Notes under the pieces: model-generated
Databases searched by the model: none
The model's input: only the letters and a program-made list of their open reading frames with translations
Told to the model about the DNA's origin: nothing
Shown: piece by piece, positions 20,501-26,289 of the stretch
Layout of the letters: each line of letters starts with the position of its first letter
Position numbering within the stretch: the first letter of the stretch is position 1
Assembly (NCBI GenBank): GCA_021464525.1
Contig: JADRCO010000801.1
Span: 1 to 26,289, forward strand
From: Rhizophagus sp. LPA8_4_AMF
Lineage: Eukaryota; Glomeromycota; Glomeromycetes; Glomerales; Glomeraceae
Direction of reading: 5' to 3'
DNA length: 26,289 nucleotides
Translations under genes and position numbers: made by a program

Positions 20501-23500
20501 CTAACGAACAGTTCTTTGTTCTGCTTGAGGTTGTGGTGAAGGTGTCCCAACAGAATTGTTGCCACCATTTGAAGTCGATACACTTGATGGGCTTACGTTA
20601 TTTTGTCTTGGACTTTGACTCGGAAGTATTAGATTACCTAACATTGTACCGTTTATTTGACTCATCATAGGCACCATCTGGTTCAAATTATTATGTCCAA
20701 AGTTAGCACCACTATTAGCTAATACATTGAATCCATTCGGATAAGATAAGTTTGGAATAGCAGCGCCGGTAGATACCTGTCGAAGATTTGTTGAAGTGCC
20801 ATTTGCAACTAGGTGTCTAGCATTAATAGGGTTAACCCCCATGTTAGCCAAACCTGGTCTCATTCCGTTAAGTTGAACCATATTATTAGCTCCTCCGATT
20901 GCATAACTTCGCCCATTTCCTAAATTGATGGCTCTTATAGGAGTTGATTGTCCATTTGTTGAAATAACACCGGGCTGTTTTGTTTTTAAAAAAATTTAAT
21001 ACATATCTCGTTAATTAAGTCTACAGAGCCATTTTATCATTAACGTTAATACATCTATTAAAGAAAAACGTACCATATTATTGATGTTAACTATACCATT
21101 TTGATGAATTGGATGAACGAATCGTTGAGAACCGTTGGTGCCAATTGTGACATTTGGATTCACATTGATCGTCTGCGAGCCATTATTACCAAGAGATATG
21201 TTAGTGTTCACATTGTTTTGTGATCCATTAACACCAATAGAAACATTTTGTTGCCTTAATACACCATTTGATTGTACAATATTTTGTCTTACATTTGACG
21301 ATCCAGATGATGGTATATTGAACCCATTAGCAAGGGCAAAATTTTGAGGCACTGAACCGCTCGATCCACTTGATTGCACTATGTTATTCTGCCTCATAAC
21401 AGATGGAGAAGGGGATTGTACCATCCCAGATGAAAGAACAATGTTTTGTGGAACAGTGGAATTAGAAGGTACGTTTGATCCAACATTTGGCATTTGTTGC
21501 CTTGAAGTTTGAGCTGTAGATTGACGTTGACTATTTTGATTATTTATTTGTTGAGCAACAGTGCTTGTAGAAGGATTCGACGATGATTTCAAAGATATTA
21601 TTTTTTGCATTTGTTGCATAAAAGTTGGATTTGAATCAGAAAGTGCCTTGCTTAATTGTTCTTGAGTAAAAATCGAAGGCTGCATTCTATTTCTTTGTTG
21701 TTTAACCGTATTAATATTTTGTGCTTCTAATTGACCTGCAGAGTTCACATTAATCTTACTGGGATCTAACATCTGACCCGAAGAACTCATTAAAATCTGT
21801 CCTACTAGTTGTCCTGCATTGTTTGTAATCATTCCTGGATTAGATAATGTACGTGTAAGTCCATCGCCATTTCCTTGGCCATTTGTGTTGTTATTACTTG
21901 ATAATGGTCTTGCTGGAGAATTTATTTGTGTAATTGAAGCATTTTGATGATTTTTAGCAAGTGAACTGGTGGCTGATATACTTGTATTGTTTGATCCTAC
22001 AGCTGCTAGTGATGCAGGTGTCAACCCATTTAGAGCAGATACAACGTTTGTAACACCTCCGATAGAATTATTATTGGAATCATCTGGCATCCTAATATTT
22101 TTTGTTATTGGGCGTCTATATGGATTCGTCAAGTTTTCGCGATGATTCAATGCAGTCACAGTAGGTCTTAAAGTAAACCCGTTATGTGCCCGTGGATCTG
22201 CAGTATTGACACTGTTGACTAGTCTTGAACCTGTACGAGAATCGCTATTTAATCGTGGTGTTGACGGAGAATTAGAATTCAAACGAGGATCTCGACTCGT
22301 ACTTGACTCAGTATTGGCACTTTGATTTCGATTCAAACCATTATAAGTACGCGGATCGAGAAATGTACGTGGGTCAACGTTCGATATATTATTAACATTC
22401 GCACGGGTATCTAGTCCATTATTTCTCATATTATTGATTCGAGAGTCAGCACCTGTGCGATGATCTGTTTGGATAATTAATATTAGCCTTTAGGGAAAGA
22501 AATTCATATTACTTATTACATTAAAGTGAGATTTACCCGAATCTATTTTTTGACGAGAATCTTGATTCGCGCGAGCATCTAATTGTGAGACAGTGCGAGA
22601 TTCTGTATTTGAACGAGACGCAAGACGCAGTTCATTTATTCGCTGTTCTGGATTTGTTAAAGTTAAGGGTGTATGTTGAGGGTTTTGAGCAGGTATATTG
22701 TTTCCCGTTAAAGCATCGAAGCTTTGTTGCTTCGTAGGAGAACTTTGTTTTTCTTTTTGTATCCGACGATAAACACCAAGATTTTGATAATCCTCCTCTT
22801 TGAACAAATGAAACCGGATTATACTATAAAAAAATTTATGAATTGATTTTAATCACGTGAAATTCTAAACTGTCGATCATTTATTCCGCATTTAAAATTA
22901 TTTAAAATTTCATACTTTTCTGTGTAATCTTCTTCCTTCTCTTCATCATCTTGATTCAACTCTTCGTCACTGAAAACATCTTCAATTCCATCTGAATCAT
23001 ACTTGTACCTTTCGTTGGTCTCTCGTATGCGTCGATAGGAAAAGACGTCAAGACGATCGATAATCCTTCTTCTACGGCCCCCTCTACCAAATCGACTTCT
23101 GAAGGCTGTACATGATATTGAATTTCGATCTGTTGGTTTGAGAGAATCAAATTTTCTGAAATAGGAAGCAGCAAGTGACTTCCTTTGAACAATGTATGGA
23201 TACTTTTCAAGAAACAATGAATTAAAGGTATATTAATTATCAAATTTTACTTAAAATAAGAACATTATCAAAATCATTAACATTAACTTACATCTGTTAT
23301 ATCTGTCATTGGATATTCGTCATCTTTCTTAGAAAGTTTGATACCAGATTTTGCTTTCGATACACTAATTGTGATGAAATTCGAAGGTAAATATAATAAT
23401 AGAAAACGTAAAAAGGTATTTAATGTGAACATACCCTAAAAAGTCCGCAAAAGATGATTTTCGGATCTTCTATTAAGTTTTGCAAGGAGAAAAAATAGGT

Positions 23501-25061
23501 TAAATAATTTATAAAATATACTTGATCAACCAATAAAATTAAATGAATATATACCTTTGGTTGCTCATGACTTATTTCATTCCTGATACCCAACTTCTTT
23601 CGTAGCTCTCTAGCGGTACATTCTTTCTCAAAAATTTTACGATCTAATTCAATCTTCTGTTTCTTTGTTTTTTCTCTCATCGTTACATGGACCATTATTT
23701 GACGCCCAGAATTTATATCTTTCCTTATTTTCCTTAATTTATCAAATGATGCTGTCTCTGTGCGACGTGTTCTTCTTATAGGTTTAAGTTCACGACGACG
23801 GAAACAGGTCCATGGATGATCTTCTTCATCTTTACCTTCTTGTGTCTGGAATTAAAAGTAAGAAAAAAGGATTAACAATTTTAATCAAATTCATTCATTT
23901 ACATAATTGTATGTAAGATCTGACAAACCTTTATTTCAAACATTAACGGACCAACTTTTTGATATTGTTTAAGCCGTTCCCAACGTTTATTCTTCCAATA
24001 TGAATACACTTTTTCGGCTTCGCTTTTCAAGACAAGTAGCGATTCTGGAAGGCATGCTTCGCAATCTTGCCAAGATGGGAATTGTTTCTTTGCCTATTGT
24101 ATTATAGGATGAAAGAATGATAACGAAAGAAGTAATTAGGTTCGAGCAATGAGCAACACGAAGAATCAAACGTCACAAAAAAAAGGATATCGTTTTTGAT
24201 TCAAATAACTATTACGAACCAATAATTGAGGTTTATTCTTTGCAACATTTTCAAAGTGATGCATTATTTCCTCAAATTGATCTTCAGCTAACGTTGAATT
24301 ATTTTTTTGCTTATGCTCCGCTAACCATATATCATCTTTTTCGTCCATACAGTACAAACAACCTATACATTCTTCAACAGGTAAAGAAAATTTAACATAT
24401 GTTGAAGGTTTTTTCCATTTGTGTGTCTGATAAACATCAGCATAATATGAAATACGTCGACTTGACGTTGGTACAGGAATCGTGGCTTTTCCAGAAGCTG
24501 TGGCTCCTTTTTCCATTGATTCTGTACGAAGTTTTAATGCATTCACTAAATGCCATTCCTATTATTAATTTGTTTTTTTTTTAAAAAAAAAAAAAGAGGA
24601 AAATTTTGAGTCATTGAGTAAAAACTTGAAATTCACGTATCAGATCAAAATCTCTAAATCTTTTGGATATGATCGTTTTCTTTAATTTGAATACATGTGA
24701 CGATAATTTTTGATGACATAATCTTGCCGCAGAAACAATAACAAAGAAGAACACTTATTCAAAAGACAATTTTTTTTTTAATAAAGAACGAGAATTTATT
24801 CACTCCATTAAAGAAAACTATAGTATTTATTCTTTGAATTTTTAAAATTATATAATACATTATTAACAATGAAACAGTTAAACGAACCTCTTCCTCCTCC
24901 TTCTCTACCCCTGTCTCTATTTCTATTCCCGCTCTACTGACTGGTATACAGTCATCTTCGTTGATTTCACCTGGTGTATAGATTCGTAGTGGTTTCTTAT
25001 TGTCAACCTTACGGTGACGAAACGACTTTCGATTGATTGTGCTGTTCTGTAGAAATGTCAT
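20501..25061 (-). CDS. EPL1: Enhancer of polycomb-like protein, NuA4 scaffold subunit
   Basis: Ten exons, 25061-24888, 24558-24220, 24093-23929, 23845-23555, 23469-23435, 23364-23292, 23202-22916, 22823-22537, 22464-21074 and 20974-20501, give 1,171 residues. The N-terminal EPcA region shows FRHRKVDNKKPLRIY (14-28), TGVEKEEEEEWHL across intron 1 and VYSYWKNKRW in exon 3. Exon 4 carries the hallmark WTCFRRRELKPIRRTRRT (238-255), then a long charged, probably coiled-coil helix (to about 320). FRSRFGRGGRRRRIIDRLD (393-411) matches the conserved C-terminal block of the family. In yeast, Epl1 joins the Esa1 acetyltransferase to the rest of NuA4 and to nucleosomes, acetylating histones H4 and H2A. 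From about 480 on the protein is Asn/Ser/Gln-rich low-complexity sequence, making it longer than I would expect for most fungal Epl1 proteins. Introns 1 and 2 start with the unusual donor GTTCGT, and intron 1 (329 bp) is the longest in the window. Confidence 0.92.
21110..21247 (-). repeat. Three coding repeats with NGSQ core in Epl1 tail
   Basis: Residues 957-1002 are three consecutive 15-16-residue units: NVSIGVNGSQ, NISLGNNGSQ and NVTIGTNGSQ, each followed by a 5-6-residue linker. The pattern is Asn, hydrophobic, Ser/Thr, hydrophobic, Gly, any, then NGSQ. Upstream, looser units such as RQNNIVQSSG, PQNFALANG and RQNIVQSNG suggest a wider repeat history. Confidence 0.75.
22190..22603 (-). repeat. 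Ten [D/E]-x-R tripeptides in Epl1 linker
   Basis: Between residues 529 and 642 the protein repeats a tripeptide of acid, small residue (Pro, Ser, Thr or Ala), then Arg: ESR, DAR, DSR, DSR, DTR, DPR, DPR, DPR, DSR and DPR. They sit 6-22 residues apart within Asn/Ser-rich sequence. The run crosses intron 8, whose splicing keeps the pattern. Confidence 0.75.
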
Positions 25062-25352
25062 CTTGGCGTGGCGCAGTCTGATGTTTAAGTGTATTTGTAA
25101 TTTACTAAGTTTTTGAGCTTATTACAACGAAACAAAAAACTTTTTCAAAGGTAGCATAAACAAGTATAAAACTCAAGAAGTTATTTTAGATTAATAGTCC
25201 TTAAAGAAATTATAAAAAGTTTCAAATGTTTTTTTTTTTTTTTTTTATTGTTTTCCCGTCTTCCTTCGGATATGGGAATTATTTTTTAATAGGTATTTTT
25301 TTCGTCTCCCTTAGTAACTTAGTCGATTGTTGGGGCAAAGCATAAAAAAACC

Positions 25353-25372
25353 GGGTACCACGTTAGGTACCC
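25353..25372. promoter_or_regulatory. GGGTACC inverted repeat in Epl1 upstream region
   Basis: Seven-base arms GGGTACC and GGTACCC flank ACGTTA, about 290-310 bp upstream of the Epl1 start. It could be a dimeric factor site or a hairpin. The bound factor is unknown. Confidence 0.35.
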
Positions 25373-25528
25373 CATCATGGAGTAATAATAATATTGATAT
25401 AATATTCAATGAGTCATTGGGCACAAAAAGTACAACAACGTGACACAATTTATGGTGACGATTAGCTATTAATTTTGTCAGACATCATACAATTTGGTTG
25501 GTTACACGCCCCTTTTTATCAAAATTAT

Positions 25529-25542
25529 GTGAACGGGTTCAC
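25529..25542. promoter_or_regulatory. GTGAAC-GG-GTTCAC inverted repeat
   Basis: Two perfect 6-bp arms are separated by GG. The plus-strand sequence TATAAATA follows 2 bp later (25545-25552), but no rightward gene is seen downstream in the window, so this is not called a promoter. Confidence 0.3.
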
Positions 25543-25818
25543 TGTATAAATAAACATTTACAAATTTCCAAAATTCAAATTCCCGATAATTCGAACGAAA
25601 TATTAAATTGCATATTGAACCAAAAATGATAGGATGAGATTTCTGATATCCGTATATATAATATTCAAAGGCAATGAACGGCAGTTACTGTAATATAAAA
25701 GTCAGATAATACGAAAAGGAAAATAGATAAAATAATAAACAATTTTATACTCACCAATTTATCGTGTTAATATTTAAATAAATAGATTGTTTCAATTATT
25801 CTGCAAATAAAACAGAAT

Positions 25819-26195
25819 TTAAAAAGATTCAAAGGTTTTAGAATTTCTTCTCATAATCCAGATTTTTGGCTCAGTAATAATATGTGCTGGAAGCCAAGAT
25901 ATCCATAAATCCGCATTTTTATCGTAACGTAAAAAACCAATTCTGATAAATTCCAGCCAATTATGAATGAGTTCTTTTGGCATTTTCAACTTTAATCTCT
26001 CATAACCATCTACTGTATAAATAACCTTAAAATAAGATTCATGATCTTGAGGTGTACTGGTCAGCAGATGAGTATAATCTATATAGTCAGATGGTGATAA
26101 ATGGGATTCGTTTTTGGAATATACCCAGTCATTACGAATCTGACCAAATCTTGATGCACCGGTCATTGCTGTATAAGCATCAAGATGGACTTTTG
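25819..26195 (-). CDS. Unknown protein, last exon only (partial)
   Basis: An open stretch of 124 codons ends at TAA 25821-25819. Upstream it begins at a probable splice acceptor (TTATTAG, ending at 26196), after which the frame reads KVHLDAYTAMTGASRFGQ. The ATG at 26166 could be an internal Met or a start, but the frame stays open to the acceptor, so an exon is more likely. Composition is protein-like, with several Trp and a mix of charged and hydrophobic residues (NWLEFIRIGFLRYDKN, WISWLPAHIITEPKIWIM). No family is recognised. The remaining exons lie beyond the window. Confidence 0.6.
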
Positions 26196-26289
26196 CTAAT
26201 AATATGTATGTAATATATTTATATATAGTAATTTTTTATTTTTTTTTAAAAAAAAAAAAAAAAATTGATAAAAAAAAAAAAATAAAAAA
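26196..26289. other. Probable intron and A/T homopolymer end of window
   Basis: Past the acceptor of the partial gene the sequence is A/T only and ends in long T and A runs from about 26230. The sequence may be an assembly edge, since such runs commonly break contigs. Confidence 0.5.

Larger units (their letters stand above)
25062..25818. other. Intergenic region upstream of Epl1
   Basis: This 757-bp region separates the Epl1 start from the 3' end of the next leftward gene and should contain the Epl1 promoter. Two perfect inverted repeats are visible: GGGTACC/GGTACCC with a 6-bp loop (25353-25372) and GTGAACGGGTTCAC (25529-25542). No open frame with protein-like composition is seen. Confidence 0.55.

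Noticed and set aside
21135-21347. Plus-strand frame within Epl1
   Set aside because: Antisense shadow of the low-complexity tail.
20501-22603. Repeats in the Epl1 tail as a CRISPR-like or minisatellite array
   Set aside because: The repeats are conserved at amino acid level, irregular in spacing and inside a continuous reading frame.
22862-22922. Alternative donor GTTTAG ending Epl1 exon 7 later
   Set aside because: It would leave an intron of only about 47 bp; the GTATGA donor gives 92 bp and an equally good frame join.
25545-25552. TATAAATA as a rightward promoter
   Set aside because: No rightward gene follows in the remaining window.

Overview
The window looks like nuclear DNA of an arbuscular mycorrhizal fungus (Glomeromycotina, Rhizophagus-like). 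This is inferred from very AT-rich sequence with long A/T runs, compact genes broken by many GT-AG introns of about 70-130 bp, a single-exon F-box/leucine-rich protein of the kind expanded in these fungi, and a decayed Tc1/mariner element. No rRNA, tRNA or CRISPR was recognised. Gene models were spliced by hand from donor/acceptor sites, frame continuity and family motifs; none is backed by transcripts.

Layout. 1-1208: AT-rich non-coding DNA with a cluster of palindromic short repeats. 1209-2522: a Tc1/mariner element with perfect 64-bp inverted repeats, a TA target duplication and a transposase broken by five stops. 3773-5449 (+): F-box/LRR protein. 5763-7510 (-): amino acid permease of the cationic amino acid transporter type. 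8720-10604 (-): FAD-dependent oxidoreductase of the COG2907 type. 10834-12857 (+): unknown, probably nuclear protein with a SUMO-interaction-like motif. 13175-16117 (-): DUF1365 protein with a long C-terminal extension. 17147-19125 (+): S-adenosylmethionine-dependent methyltransferase of the cyclopropane fatty acid synthase family. 20501-25061 (-): Enhancer of polycomb (Epl1), scaffold of the NuA4 histone acetyltransferase, with a long Asn/Ser-rich tail. 25819-26195 (-): last exon of an unknown gene that runs off the window.

The most notable content is the set 8720-19125: FAD oxidoreductase, DUF1365 protein and cyclopropane-synthase-family methyltransferase. These three families are commonly neighbours in bacterial operons, and the oxidase and methyltransferase are fused in plant cyclopropane synthases. 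Here they sit together as separate, intron-rich genes with one unrelated gene between them. The reasonable inference is a fungal lipid-modification module acting on unsaturated acyl chains. Its product cannot be read from sequence, and the methyltransferase departs from the classical active site at several positions.
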